DNA of 64,000 nucleotides from Pseudopedobacter sp044361595 (GCA_044361595.1 JBIKIN010000007.1:62001-126000); one strand, 5' to 3'. Numbered from the stretch's first letter, positions 34,151 to 43,294 are shown. Notes: generated by a model from the sequence alone, not told the origin. Made by a program: numbers and translations.

Positions 34151-35143
34151 ATGGCTAAGCAATCTATATCTATAGTTATTCCTAATTACAACGGCGCAAA
34201 ACTTTTGCCTATTGTTTTAAATTCAGTTTTAGAAGCGGTAGCTTTTAGTGCAATTGAATATCAAATTTTGGTGATTGATGATTGTTCTACTGATACATCC
34301 CGAGAAGTTGTAGAAAATCAATTTACAAATGTACTTTTTGTAGCTAACGAGGTAAATTTAGGCTTTTCTGAAACAGTAAATAAAGGTGTTCATTTAGCCA
34401 AATACGAACTGGTTTTAATCCTTAACAATGATGTAAAGCTTAATGCAGATTATTTTGAAGATCAGTTTAGATTTTTTGATCTAGAAAATACTTTTGGTGT
34501 AAACGGAACTATTATTAACTGGGATGATGATCACCTACAAGGTGGAGGGAAATTATTAAAAGTACAAGGATTTAAAATAAAAAGTAATACCAATTTTTAT
34601 ATTCATCAACCTCATCAAAACACTTATTATAAAACCTCTTTTTTAACAGGTACAAACGCATTAGTAAGCAAAAGTAAATTTTTAGAAATTGGAGGCTTCT
34701 GTCATTTGTTTTCACCTTATTACGTAGAGGATGTAGAACTATCTTTAAGAGCAATTAGAAACGGATATTCCTGTTACTATAGTATTTCATCGGTTTGTAG
34801 GCATCAAATATCAGCAACAATAAAAAAGCATGCTGCTCAATCTAAAATTTTAAAAACCAATATTAGAAATAAGTACTTTTTGCATGCGATACATTTAAAC
34901 GGACTTAATTTAATTGGCTGGTTTTTGCAATTGTTAATAGAAATGATTTTTAGGGCATTAACTTTTAAAGTAGTTTATCTTAAGGCTTTTTTTGCTTTTT
35001 TAACAAGAATAAATGGAATTATAAGCTACAGAAAAATCATCAAGAAACAATTGAAAGCTAAGGACAAAGGCAGCGATGGGCTTAAAGTAATTAGCACTTT
35101 AGCACAAGAAATTTTAAACTATAAAAGTATAAGCACCCATTAA
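34151..35143 (+). CDS. Glycosyltransferase family 2
   Basis: A GT2 enzyme of 330 residues. The N-terminus has ISIVIPNYNGAKLLPIVLNS, IDDCSTDTS, NLGFSETVNKGV and LNNDVKLN (the DxD-type motif, about 99). FLTGTNALVSKSKFLEIGGF and the following YYVEDVELSLRAIRNGY are typical of rhamnosyltransferase-like GT2 proteins. A hydrophobic stretch near the C-terminus (about 250-285) probably associates with the membrane. It is the first gene of a plus-strand unit, two bases before the next GT2 gene. Confidence 0.88.
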   Translation: MAKQSISIVIPNYNGAKLLPIVLNSVLEAVAFSAIEYQILVIDDCSTDTSREVVENQFTNVLFVANEVNLGFSETVNKGVHLAKYELVLILNNDVKLNADYFEDQFRFFDLENTFGVNGTIINWDDDHLQGGGKLLKVQGFKIKSNTNFYIHQPHQNTYYKTSFLTGTNALVSKSKFLEIGGFCHLFSPYYVEDVELSLRAIRNGYSCYYSISSVCRHQISATIKKHAAQSKILKTNIRNKYFLHAIHLNGLNLIGWFLQLLIEMIFRALTFKVVYLKAFFAFLTRINGIISYRKIIKKQLKAKDKGSDGLKVISTLAQEILNYKSISTH

Positions 35144-35145
35144 GC

Positions 35146-35889
35146 ATGTATTTAAGCGCTGTTGTTATTACTAAAAATGCCGAATTAACCTTGCGTAACT
35201 GCATAATCAGTTTAAAAAAAGTAGCTGATGAAGTAATTATTGTCGACTCTGGAAGTGAAGATCACACTTTATCAATTGCTCAAGATTTAGAATGTAGAAT
35301 TTTGAATACGAAATGGCTTGGTTACGGAGAAACGAAGAATTTAGGACATCAAGCAGCATCATTTCCTTACATTATTTCTCTTGATGCTGATGAGGAACTT
35401 TCTGATGCTCTAATTAATGAGATTTTAGCTATCAAAGAAAGTTTAAAACATATTTATTCGTTCAAAAGGTTAAATAATTTTTGTGGTAAATGGATTAAAC
35501 ATGGCGCTTGGTATCCCGATGTTAAAATTAGAATTTTTCCTAAAACAATGTTGTGGAATAACGCGTATAGTCACGAAGAACTCATTATTTTTAAAAACGC
35601 AAGAATTGTTAAATTAAATTCTCCTTTGTTGCATTATGCTTATCAAAACCTAAATCAACTTAAGTCTAAAACTAATTTATACGCTAAATTAGGAGCATTA
35701 GAGAAGCAAAATAAATCTAAATTTAGTTTATTGATAAAATTGCTGTTTAGTCCTTTTGTAGGCTTTTTAAGTTCTTACTTTTTTAAATTTGGCTTTTTAG
35801 ATGGTTTTAGTGGATTAGTGATTAGTTACTATAAAGCTAAAGGCACATTATTAAAATATTACGGAGCTTTAGTAATTAAAGACAAATGA
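35146..35889 (+). CDS. Glycosyltransferase family 2, LPS-core WaaE/KdtX-like
   Basis: A GT2 enzyme of 247 residues. The motifs MYLSAVVITKNAELTLRNCI, VDSGSEDHT, WLGYGETKNLG and SLDADEELS are those of the WaaE/KdtX subgroup, which adds sugars to the lipopolysaccharide core. Two C-terminal hydrophobic segments (about 195-230) may tie it to the inner membrane. It follows the upstream GT2 by two bases and overlaps the fucosyltransferase start (ATGA), so the three are translationally coupled. Confidence 0.88.
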   Translation: MYLSAVVITKNAELTLRNCIISLKKVADEVIIVDSGSEDHTLSIAQDLECRILNTKWLGYGETKNLGHQAASFPYIISLDADEELSDALINEILAIKESLKHIYSFKRLNNFCGKWIKHGAWYPDVKIRIFPKTMLWNNAYSHEELIIFKNARIVKLNSPLLHYAYQNLNQLKSKTNLYAKLGALEKQNKSKFSLLIKLLFSPFVGFLSSYFFKFGFLDGFSGLVISYYKAKGTLLKYYGALVIKDK

Positions 35890-36689
35890 TTTATTTAACA
35901 GGATACGGCCAAATGTGTAATAATATGTTACAATTTGGACATGTTTATGCATTTGCAAAAGAAAATAAGCTTAAAGTTATTGGTTTAAGATTTTGCTATA
36001 AGTATTTATATTTTAACCTGAGTAATACTAGAGGCTATAACTGGCTTACCTATATTCTAGCAAAATATGCAGCTAAAACTGGTTTTATTAAAACTATAGT
36101 TTTTGATGATGAAGAAACCGTAAAAATAAAAAGTATAGAGCTTCTAAATTCTCGAAAAACATTTGTTGACGGTTGGTTTTTACGTGACTATGATTTGTTT
36201 TTAAAACATCAAGAAGAACTTAAGCATCTTTTTGGCTTCAAGAAATTCATCACGAAAAAACTAGATAATCAAATAAATCAGCACAAAAATTTAAAAATTG
36301 GATTACACATAAGAAGAGGAGACTATGCTAAGTGGCATAATGGTAAATATTTTTATTCTGATAAAGAGTACATTAAAATTTTAAAATCTTTACTGTCTCA
36401 ATTTAAACGAGAGGTAGACATTATCATTTTTACAAATGATAAAAGTTTAGATAAAACTGTTTACGCTAATAATTTAAACAACAGCAATATTATTTTTGCA
36501 GATGGAAATCAAGCAGAAGATTTGTACTATCTTTCTAATTGTGACTTTATTTTAGGTCCACCAAGTACATTTTCTTTAATGGCTAGTTTCTATCATCATA
36601 GACCATTATATTGGATTTATGACAAAGATTTACCTGTAACTAAAAGTTCTTTCAATTTCTTTGAATATCATTTCAGAAATATCATATGA
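35886..36689 (+). CDS. GT11 alpha-1,2-fucosyltransferase-like protein
   Basis: A 267-residue enzyme of the GT11 family, which transfers fucose from GDP-fucose in an alpha-1,2 linkage (some members use other sugars). The N-terminus has the GYGQMCNNMLQFGHVYAFA pattern, the central donor-site motif is IGLHIRRGDYAKW (about 138-150), and FILGPPSTFSLMASF is near the C-terminus. No de novo GDP-fucose synthesis genes (gmd, fcl) are in the window. It starts within the stop of the upstream GT2 gene and ends one base before the convergent O-antigen ligase gene. Confidence 0.85.
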   Translation: MIYLTGYGQMCNNMLQFGHVYAFAKENKLKVIGLRFCYKYLYFNLSNTRGYNWLTYILAKYAAKTGFIKTIVFDDEETVKIKSIELLNSRKTFVDGWFLRDYDLFLKHQEELKHLFGFKKFITKKLDNQINQHKNLKIGLHIRRGDYAKWHNGKYFYSDKEYIKILKSLLSQFKREVDIIIFTNDKSLDKTVYANNLNNSNIIFADGNQAEDLYYLSNCDFILGPPSTFSLMASFYHHRPLYWIYDKDLPVTKSSFNFFEYHFRNII

Positions 36690-36690
36690 A

Positions 36691-37935
36691 TTAGTAAGCA
36701 GTAGTTTCTGTCTTTGTGTTTTCTTCGAGTTGTTCGCCAGCCGAATGAAAATACAGCATAAACATTAAAAATAAGTAACTTGGTATCTGAAATTCTAGGC
36801 TATTTTCAATCAACATTTGAGCTATAAACACAGTTAAAATTACTAAAGCTAATTGTTGTTTATTTTTATTGAATTTATTAATCAAATAACCTAAAAAGGC
36901 TATGAATAAAGAGAGGCCAAAAATACCATAAGAGGCAGTGTAAAATAGAAATTGATTATGGATAAAAATTCTGTTTTCCGGTATTAAAAGGTAAGAATTT
37001 TGTTCATATTGTTTTTGCATTTCTAATGGTAAATCAGGAGCGCCAACTCCAAAAATTAAGTTATTGTTTACAATTTCAACAGTACATTTGACTGCGGCCC
37101 AGCGTTGTCCTAAAGATTTAAAGTTCGGATTAACTTCGCCATAAATAGACTCTAAATCATAAAGCGTAGTTTTAATTTTATTCACTAAAGGAGAGTATAA
37201 GAAGCCTAAACTCAGAACAGATAAACTTAAAAATACTTTTAAAAACAGCTTCTTTTTATAATTGGCAAACTTTATTATAATTAATAAGGCACTGAATACC
37301 AATATAATTAGTGCAAAACGGTAAGATAATATCACCACGCAAATTGCTAAAACTAAAAAAGTAAGTAAACTGCTGTAGTTTAGATTCGGGTCTTTTATAA
37401 TCTTATATGCAAGATAAATTATTACAATTGCATAAATTAAAGATAAATCGTGAAAATTAGCTCCTATTATTGGGTCTAATGTTTTGCTCTTTATTGCTAA
37501 GTCACTATTTAAATTATAATTTGAAAGGGCATGAACAGCATTAATAACCGCCGAGATTAAGGTTAATCCTAAAAACAAATTGAATGTGTAAATAAAGGTT
37601 TTTCTTGGAGTTTTATTTAAAAAAATAAATGCCAAAGGCAAAATTATAAATACCGCATTTTTATAGATCAAATCAAGCCAATAAGTATAATTGGTAGTGT
37701 TCCAATAACTTAAAATTAATACCAAGTAAAATGTAAGAAACACTAAAGCGGCTTTATTTAGCTTTTTTTTATTGACTGTGTAATAAAAATAGATAGAAGC
37801 GGCCAAAAATAAAACTATACTGATAGATAATATTGCTCTAGAAAAGAAAATCCCAAAAACAAAGCATACTAAACTTAAATATAAGGGTGATTTATAAATG
37901 TCTTTATCAAAAAAATAGTTTATTAACTTAGCCAA
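36691..37935 (-). CDS. O-antigen ligase / polymerase-like membrane protein
   Basis: A polytopic membrane protein of 414 residues with about ten to twelve helices and a large periplasmic loop (about 260-330, with LGQRWAAVKCTVEIV and FGVGAPDLPLEMQ and the conserved-looking FIHNQFLFYTASYGIFGL), the layout of WaaL/Wzy_C proteins. These join O-antigen to lipid A core or polymerise repeats. It starts with TTG: an in-frame stop lies a few bases upstream and no ATG fits. Its convergent end is one base from the fucosyltransferase stop with no terminator between them. Confidence 0.83.
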   Translation of the reverse strand: MAKLINYFFDKDIYKSPLYLSLVCFVFGIFFSRAILSISIVLFLAASIYFYYTVNKKKLNKAALVFLTFYLVLILSYWNTTNYTYWLDLIYKNAVFIILPLAFIFLNKTPRKTFIYTFNLFLGLTLISAVINAVHALSNYNLNSDLAIKSKTLDPIIGANFHDLSLIYAIVIIYLAYKIIKDPNLNYSSLLTFLVLAICVVILSYRFALIILVFSALLIIIKFANYKKKLFLKVFLSLSVLSLGFLYSPLVNKIKTTLYDLESIYGEVNPNFKSLGQRWAAVKCTVEIVNNNLIFGVGAPDLPLEMQKQYEQNSYLLIPENRIFIHNQFLFYTASYGIFGLSLFIAFLGYLINKFNKNKQQLALVILTVFIAQMLIENSLEFQIPSYLFLMFMLYFHSAGEQLEENTKTETTAY

Positions 37936-37958
37936 TATTTAAAATTTAGTGTTTAAAT

Positions 37959-38873
37959 ATGTACAAAAATAATAGTTTGGGCAATAAAATTAATTTAGAG
38001 ATGGTAGAAAGCATAAGCCTTGGTGATAGAAAATCATTGGCTAGAGTTTTAACCATTGTAGAAAATAATTTGGCTTTCGCCGATAATTACCTAAAAGCTA
38101 TAAAAATAAATGATACCCCTGTAATTGGAATTACTGGTCCTCCTGGAGCAGGGAAAAGCACTTTGATTAACGCTATTCTAGCAGCTTTATCAGAAAAAAG
38201 CAAAATTGCTGTTTTGGCTATAGATCCTACATCACCATTCAATTTTGGTTCATTATTAGGCGATAGAATTAGAATGAGTAGTCAGTTTAATAATCCAAAT
38301 GTTTATATTAGATCAGTTGCAACTAGAGGTTCTTTAGGTGGTTTGTCAGCTAAAACCATAGAAATGGTTGACGTATTAAAATCATCTAATTTCGATTATA
38401 TTTTTGTAGAAACCGTAGGGGTAGGGCAATCCGAAATTGAAATTGTTGGCTTGGCAGATATAAGTATTGTTGTTATGGTTCCTGAAGCTGGTGATGACAT
38501 ACAAAGTATTAAATCTGGCTTAATGGAAATTGCAGATATTTTTGTAGTTAATAAGGCGGATAGAGCAGGCGCTAAATCTTTTGTGAATCACTTAAAAAAG
38601 TTAAGCTATCATCAACAAAAAAATATTTCAGTTTTAGAAACTGTAGCAGATAAGAATATTGGTATAAAAGAACTATTGGAAGTAATTAATGATTTTAAAA
38701 GTGGTAAAAATTCTAAAAAGCCATATCTATATTCCGAGAAAGCATTTAAATTAATTCAAGAGCATAGAATGAAAAGTGTAGATAAAGAAAAGCTTCAGCA
38801 AGAAATTGCTAAAGCTCTTCAACTATCAGATTTTAATTTATATCAATTTATAGAGAAATTTAAGAATTCATAA
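37959..38873 (+). CDS. meaB: Methylmalonyl-CoA mutase-associated GTPase MeaB
   Basis: A G-protein chaperone that protects and reloads adenosylcobalamin in methylmalonyl-CoA mutase. It has 304 residues. GITGPPGAGKSTLINA is the P-loop, LAIDPTSPFNFGSLLGDRIRM and RSVATRGSLGGLS are family motifs, ETVGVGQSEIEI is the switch region, and NKADRAGA is the guanine-specificity motif. The mutase itself is not in the window. Its 3' end overlaps the convergent pepP gene by 14 bases. Confidence 0.95.
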   Translation: MYKNNSLGNKINLEMVESISLGDRKSLARVLTIVENNLAFADNYLKAIKINDTPVIGITGPPGAGKSTLINAILAALSEKSKIAVLAIDPTSPFNFGSLLGDRIRMSSQFNNPNVYIRSVATRGSLGGLSAKTIEMVDVLKSSNFDYIFVETVGVGQSEIEIVGLADISIVVMVPEAGDDIQSIKSGLMEIADIFVVNKADRAGAKSFVNHLKKLSYHQQKNISVLETVADKNIGIKELLEVINDFKSGKNSKKPYLYSEKAFKLIQEHRMKSVDKEKLQQEIAKALQLSDFNLYQFIEKFKNS

Positions 38874-40149
38874 GCATCTCAATTTCTTCAATTTCTATTG
38901 GAATGTTTCTCATTAAATCTACTGGACCATTGTCAGTAATTAGTATGTCATTCTCTAGCCTAATGCCTAGTCCTTCGGCTAATATATAAATTCCAGGTTC
39001 GCAAGTTAAGATGTTGCCCGTAGCAAATGGTTCGTATCTGCTAGCAAAATCATGAACATCAAGACCTAAATGATGTGATGTACCATGCATAAAATATTTT
39101 TTATAGGCAGGCATTTTTGGGTTTTGCTTTTCTACATCATGCTTATCCAATAATCCTAATTTAATTAATTCGCTAGTCATTATTTTGCCTACCTCTTCAT
39201 GGTATTTGTTCCAAATTGTTCCAGCAACTAGCATTTTAGTAGATTCTTTCATCACATGCAAAACTGAAGAGTAAACATCTTTTTGTCTTTTTGTAAATCT
39301 TCCATTTACCGGGATGCTTCTACTTAAATCGGCATTATAATTACCATATTCAGCTCCAAAATCAAACAAAATCATTTCTCCATCGCTACAAATTTTGTTG
39401 TTATCATTATAGTGTAAGACGCAAGCATCTTTTCCAGATGCAATTATAGGAGAGTAGGCATGCCCAGTAGCTTGTTGTTTGATAAACTCATGAATAATTT
39501 CTGCTTCTATTTCATACTCGTAAACACCTGGCTTTACAAAGCCTAATACTCTTTTAAATGCATCATTAGTTATCTCACACGCTTTTTGAGTATACTTAAT
39601 TTCAGCATCCTCTTTAATAGGTCTTAAACTTCTAAGAATTGGAGCTGCTCTTTCATAATGATGTAAAGGATATTTATTTCTTATTTCTTCAATAAATCTA
39701 ATGTCTCTATAAGGAAGTGTGTGGGCATATCTATCATTTTCATTAGTATTAAGATAAATAGAATCACAATAATGTATGATACCGTGTAATATATTCCAAA
39801 ATTCATCTATCCAAAAGATGTTTTCTATTCCCGAAATAGCTTTTGCTTCATCTATGGTGTACTTATGCCCTTCCCAAATAGCAATATGTTCATTGGTCTG
39901 TCTTAAAAATAGGACTTCTTTATATTGGTGATTAGGACAGTTAGGAAATAAAAGTAAAATAGTTTGTTCTTGATCTATACCAGTGAGGTAAAAAAGGTCA
40001 CAATTTTGTTTAAAATTATAATTTTGGTCGCCACTTCTAGGAAACTCATCGTTAGCATTAATGATTGATAATGAATTATCTTTAAGTTTAGAAGAGAATT
40101 TTATTCTGTTTAATTTAAACAATTCACTGTTTTTAATCTGATATTTCAT
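38860..40149 (-). CDS. pepP: Xaa-Pro aminopeptidase (M24B)
   Basis: Removes the N-terminal residue before proline. It has 429 residues with an N-terminal AMP_N domain (about 5-140) and a pita-bread peptidase domain (about 170-425). Metal ligands are visible: LFDFGAEYGNYNADLSRSIP (two Asp), HGTSHHLGLDVHD (His), CEPGIYI (Glu) and IRLENDILIT (Glu). There is no signal peptide, so it is cytoplasmic. Divergent from the ompA gene. Confidence 0.95.
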   Translation of the reverse strand: MKYQIKNSELFKLNRIKFSSKLKDNSLSIINANDEFPRSGDQNYNFKQNCDLFYLTGIDQEQTILLLFPNCPNHQYKEVLFLRQTNEHIAIWEGHKYTIDEAKAISGIENIFWIDEFWNILHGIIHYCDSIYLNTNENDRYAHTLPYRDIRFIEEIRNKYPLHHYERAAPILRSLRPIKEDAEIKYTQKACEITNDAFKRVLGFVKPGVYEYEIEAEIIHEFIKQQATGHAYSPIIASGKDACVLHYNDNNKICSDGEMILFDFGAEYGNYNADLSRSIPVNGRFTKRQKDVYSSVLHVMKESTKMLVAGTIWNKYHEEVGKIMTSELIKLGLLDKHDVEKQNPKMPAYKKYFMHGTSHHLGLDVHDFASRYEPFATGNILTCEPGIYILAEGLGIRLENDILITDNGPVDLMRNIPIEIEEIEMLMNS

Positions 40150-40189
40150 TTTATATTGATTTTTATTTCGTAAATAACTGTTTTTAGTC

Positions 40190-40197
40190 TATTTTTG
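40190..40197 (+). promoter_or_regulatory. Probable -7 box of the ompA promoter
   Basis: TATTTTTG matches TAnnTTTG, though no good -33 motif is seen 19-20 bases upstream. It would give a leader of about 120 bases that contains a nested inverted repeat. Confidence 0.5.
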
Positions 40198-40202
40198 TTG
40201 TG

Positions 40203-40259
40203 AAATTAATTTCGGAATGAAGTTTGAATATTTGCAATTATCAAACTTATAATTAATTT
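40203..40259 (+). promoter_or_regulatory. Nested hairpin in the ompA mRNA leader
   Basis: Outer arms AAATTAATT (40203-40211) and AATTAATTT (40251-40259), inner arms AAGTTTGA (40220-40227) and TCAAACTT (40241-40248), all perfect. It sits just after the likely transcription start and could protect the 5' end of an abundant mRNA or regulate it. Confidence 0.45.
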
Positions 40260-40324
40260 TATAAATAAATACACAATTAACAAAAACAAACAATTAAGAA
40301 TTGTTAACCTTAAAAAGAAAAAAA

Positions 40325-41773
40325 ATGAATTATTCTACATTAAAAAAAACAGTTGCTTTATCATTAGCTACGGCATTTGCTCTAGTTGCTAATGCGCAAG
40401 AAACTGCGACTACAAGTACTGCTAAAACCTTTGGAGGTAGAGGGCAATACAGAACATGGACACTAAGTGTAAACGGTGGTGCTTCTATACCAGCTGTAAT
40501 TACTGGAGGGACGAACGATTTCAATAAAAATTTAGAGTTTGGAGAATTTACTCCAAGTTTTTATTACGGAATTGGATTAAGAAAACAATTATCCCACGTT
40601 TTCGGTCTTCAAGGTAACTTATCAAGAGGTAGCGTTTTAGCTTACAACAAAAATGCGGCAGTTAATAGAACTTTTGCAGGCAATAGGGTAGTAAGTACAG
40701 CTAAAACAGAAGTTCAGTACGATGCTAGCATAAACGCTGTCTTTAACTTTGCAACCATAGATTTCTTAAATAAAGTTAATTCAGTTAATTTTTACGCTTC
40801 TGTAGGATATGGATTAATAGCTTTTGCTCCTGAAGTATATACTAGCTATGCAGCTGGAACTAGAGTTCCTGGAAACTATTATGCTAAAGGTACTTTTGGT
40901 GGTCCAGGAGAAAACAATGATTACATTAAACAAGCCTACATTCCAGTAGGATTAGGAGCTAAATTTAAGTTAAGTGAAAGAGTAGCTATTGATTTAGGTT
41001 ACGATATGAAGTTTATTGACGGAGACAACTTTGATGGTGTTTACGCTAATGGAACATCTAAAGATAAATTTTCTGTAACCAGAGCTGGTTTAGAATTCTC
41101 TTTAGGCCCTAAATCTAAGCCTGATTTAAATTGGGTTAATCCAATTGCTACAATGTATGACGAATTAAAAGATAATACTTTACGTCAAGAAGTAGAAGCT
41201 TTAAAAAGCCGTGTAGCTAAAGGTGAGCAAGATCTTGCTGACATGAAGAAAGATACCGATGGTGATGGTGTAGCTGATTATTTAGACAAGTGCCCTAACA
41301 CTCCAAAAGGAGCTAAAATTGATGGTGGCGGTTGTGAATTAGATACTGATGGTGATGGCATTGCGGATTGGAAAGACAAATGTCCAACTGAAAAAGGTTC
41401 TGCGACATTAAACGGTTGTCCAGAAATGACTACCCCAGTAATGGCAGGATCAACCAATATTCAATTTGAGTATAATTCATCTGTATTAAGAACTTCTTCT
41501 TACGCTTCTTTGGATGCAGTTTCTGCAATGCTAAGAGCTGATAAAGCTAAAGCTTTACAACTAGATGGTCATGCTTCAGCTGAAGGAACTGATGCTTATA
41601 ACATGCAATTATCTTTAGATAGAGCTAATGCAGTTAAAACTTATTTAGTAAATTCTGGTGTTGATGCGAAAAGAATCTCAACAACTGGTTACGGTGAAAC
41701 TCGTCCTATTGCTTCTAACACTACAGAAGAAGGAAAAATTGCTAACCGTAGAGTAGAATTTAGACAAAATTAA
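40325..41773 (+). CDS. OmpA-family outer membrane protein with TSP3 calcium repeats
   Basis: A major outer-membrane protein linking the membrane to peptidoglycan, 482 residues from the ATG at 40325. An earlier in-frame TTG would only add eight residues, and the signal peptide begins MNYSTLKKTVALSLATAFAL. Modules in order are the signal peptide (about 1-24), a beta-barrel (about 38-260), thrombospondin type 3-like repeats (about 310-360, with DTDGDGVADYLDKCP and DTDGDGIADWKDKCP, which bind calcium), and a C-terminal OmpA domain (about 375-482, with LDGHASAEGTDAYN and YGETRPIASN, ending NRRVEFRQN). It has a structured leader and its own terminator, typical of a highly expressed porin-like protein. 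Confidence 0.93.
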   Translation: MNYSTLKKTVALSLATAFALVANAQETATTSTAKTFGGRGQYRTWTLSVNGGASIPAVITGGTNDFNKNLEFGEFTPSFYYGIGLRKQLSHVFGLQGNLSRGSVLAYNKNAAVNRTFAGNRVVSTAKTEVQYDASINAVFNFATIDFLNKVNSVNFYASVGYGLIAFAPEVYTSYAAGTRVPGNYYAKGTFGGPGENNDYIKQAYIPVGLGAKFKLSERVAIDLGYDMKFIDGDNFDGVYANGTSKDKFSVTRAGLEFSLGPKSKPDLNWVNPIATMYDELKDNTLRQEVEALKSRVAKGEQDLADMKKDTDGDGVADYLDKCPNTPKGAKIDGGGCELDTDGDGIADWKDKCPTEKGSATLNGCPEMTTPVMAGSTNIQFEYNSSVLRTSSYASLDAVSAMLRADKAKALQLDGHASAEGTDAYNMQLSLDRANAVKTYLVNSGVDAKRISTTGYGETRPIASNTTEEGKIANRRVEFRQN

Positions 41774-41794
41774 TTTATAATAATAATAATTGCG

Positions 41795-41823
41795 AAGGGT
41801 GTCTGTAAAGACACCCTTTTTTT
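41795..41823 (+). terminator. Rho-independent terminator of ompA
   Basis: 10-bp arms (AAGGGTGTCT and AGACACCCTT) with a 4-base loop are followed by seven or more T. Confidence 0.93.
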
Positions 41824-41840
41824 ATTTTTAAATTTATCGA

Positions 41841-41984
41841 ATGTATTTTTTCAGAAAGAAGGACCCTAATAGACCCGATAATTTTAATTTAAGGGCTATG
41901 CATACTATAAATAAAATTGCTATTATAGTTTTTTTAGTTGGTGTAATTTATAAACTTATAGATGTGTTTATTCTAAGCAAATAG
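41841..41984 (+). CDS. 47-residue single-helix membrane protein (DUF6728-like)
   Basis: A short gene that length cut-offs would miss. Translation from ATG at 41841 gives 47 residues: a basic N-terminus (MYFFRKKDPNRPDNFNLRAMH), one hydrophobic helix (about 23-41, NKIAIIVFLVGVIYKLI) and a short tail. The FRKKDPNRP...NLRAMH pattern resembles what I recall of the Bacteroidota DUF6728 family. Its stop is two bases before the ridA start codon in the same direction, so it is probably the first gene of a ridA, rarD-like, recG unit. The function is unknown. Confidence 0.72.
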   Translation: MYFFRKKDPNRPDNFNLRAMHTINKIAIIVFLVGVIYKLIDVFILSK

Positions 41985-41986
41985 TA

Positions 41987-42367
41987 ATGAAAAAAGTAAT
42001 TTTCACTCCAAATGCACCGGCACCAATAGGTCCTTACAGCCAAGCAATTTTAATACAAAATACGCTTTATATTTCTGGCCAAATAGCAATAAATCCAACA
42101 ACCAATCAATTGGTAAATTCGTCTATTGCTGAAGAAACTAAACAGGTCTTAGAAAACCTGAAACAAGTTTTGATTGCAACCAGAATGGATTTTGATCATG
42201 TTGTAAAAACCACTATTTTTTTAAAGAGTATGGATGATTTTGCATTGGTTAATAAAATTTATGGAGAGTATTTTACTGCAAATTATCCAGCAAGGGAAAC
42301 GGTTGCAGTTCGCACACTCCCTAAAGATGTGAATGTTGAAATTTCTGCTATTGCTGTAAAATATTAA
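41987..42367 (+). CDS. ridA: RidA family reactive intermediate deaminase
   Basis: Hydrolyses reactive enamine/imine intermediates made by PLP enzymes such as threonine dehydratase. It has 126 residues, the standard length. Motifs are APAPIGPYSQAI, LYISGQIAINP, TTIFLKSMDDFA, and the C-terminal YFTANYPARETVAVRTLPKDVNVEI (described by its key residues Arg and Glu of ARETVAV). Its stop overlaps the start of the next gene by one base (TAATG). Confidence 0.95.
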   Translation: MKKVIFTPNAPAPIGPYSQAILIQNTLYISGQIAINPTTNQLVNSSIAEETKQVLENLKQVLIATRMDFDHVVKTTIFLKSMDDFALVNKIYGEYFTANYPARETVAVRTLPKDVNVEISAIAVKY

Positions 42368-43290
42368 TGAGTAAAAAATTGGTGGGATTAATTTGTGCTT
42401 TAAGTGCAAATGTGATTTGGGGATTTATTTCTATCTCTTTAAGATTTTTAAAAGATTATCAGTCAGATCAAATTTTGTACTACAGAATTTTGACTTCTTT
42501 CATAATTTGTTGGTTATATATTCTTATTGTTAATAGAGCCAAGATTAAACAAGACATTCATGTTTTTAGGCAATTTAAAGGCAGAGGGTTATTTCAGTTA
42601 ACTAGCTTAATTGTTTTATCGGGTATTTTTATTACTCTCAATTGGTTTTCATTTATATATGTTGTTAATAATGTGAATTTAAAATCTGCCGCTTTTGCCT
42701 ATATGGTTTGTCCTCTAATAACTGCCATGGGTGGTTTTTTTTTATTAAAGGAGAAATTAACTAAAATTAAAACTATAGGAATTCTTATTGCTATAATATC
42801 GATTGTCATTTTAGCAACAGGATCATTTTATGAAGTAATGTGGTCGGTAGCAATTGCAGTTTTTTATTCTTTTTTCTTAATTATTCAGCGTGTAATTGCA
42901 GGTATTAACAAGTTTAATATGCTTGGTATACAACTTTTAATAGCTTTATTAATTATCATTCCACTTTTTTTTCTTTATCCAAAGCCTATTCCTTCAGCAA
43001 TAAGTTTTTGGTTAGACATTATCGTAATATCCGTTATTTTTACAATAATCCCTCTTTTACTAAGTTTATACGCTTTAGAAAGACTTCCCTCTTCTACAGT
43101 TGGTATATTAATTTATATCAATCCTGTGGTTTCTTTTACGGTTGCGTTTCTTTATTTCAACGAAAAAATAGATTCTAGCCAGTTTTTTGCGTATTCTATA
43201 TTAATAATTGCTGTTGTAATTTTTAATTTTAAAATTCTTTATGAAAGTTTTCTTAAATTCAAAAATCCTAAATATTTAAAAATTCAATAA
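42367..43290 (+). CDS. EamA/RarD-like drug/metabolite permease
   Basis: A polytopic transporter of 307 residues with ten predicted helices in two EamA repeats. The N-terminus (LICALSANVIWGFISISLRF) and the LRFLKDYQSDQILYYRI loop resemble RarD. The second repeat contains ALERLPSSTVGILIYINPVV, typical of this family. The substrate is unknown. It is translationally coupled to ridA. Confidence 0.88.
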   Translation: MSKKLVGLICALSANVIWGFISISLRFLKDYQSDQILYYRILTSFIICWLYILIVNRAKIKQDIHVFRQFKGRGLFQLTSLIVLSGIFITLNWFSFIYVVNNVNLKSAAFAYMVCPLITAMGGFFLLKEKLTKIKTIGILIAIISIVILATGSFYEVMWSVAIAVFYSFFLIIQRVIAGINKFNMLGIQLLIALLIIIPLFFLYPKPIPSAISFWLDIIVISVIFTIIPLLLSLYALERLPSSTVGILIYINPVVSFTVAFLYFNEKIDSSQFFAYSILIIAVVIFNFKILYESFLKFKNPKYLKIQ

Positions 43291-43294
43291 AGTT

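Noticed and set aside
41254..41380. Short tandem DNA repeats
   Set aside because: They encode the TSP3 calcium-binding repeats of the OmpA protein.
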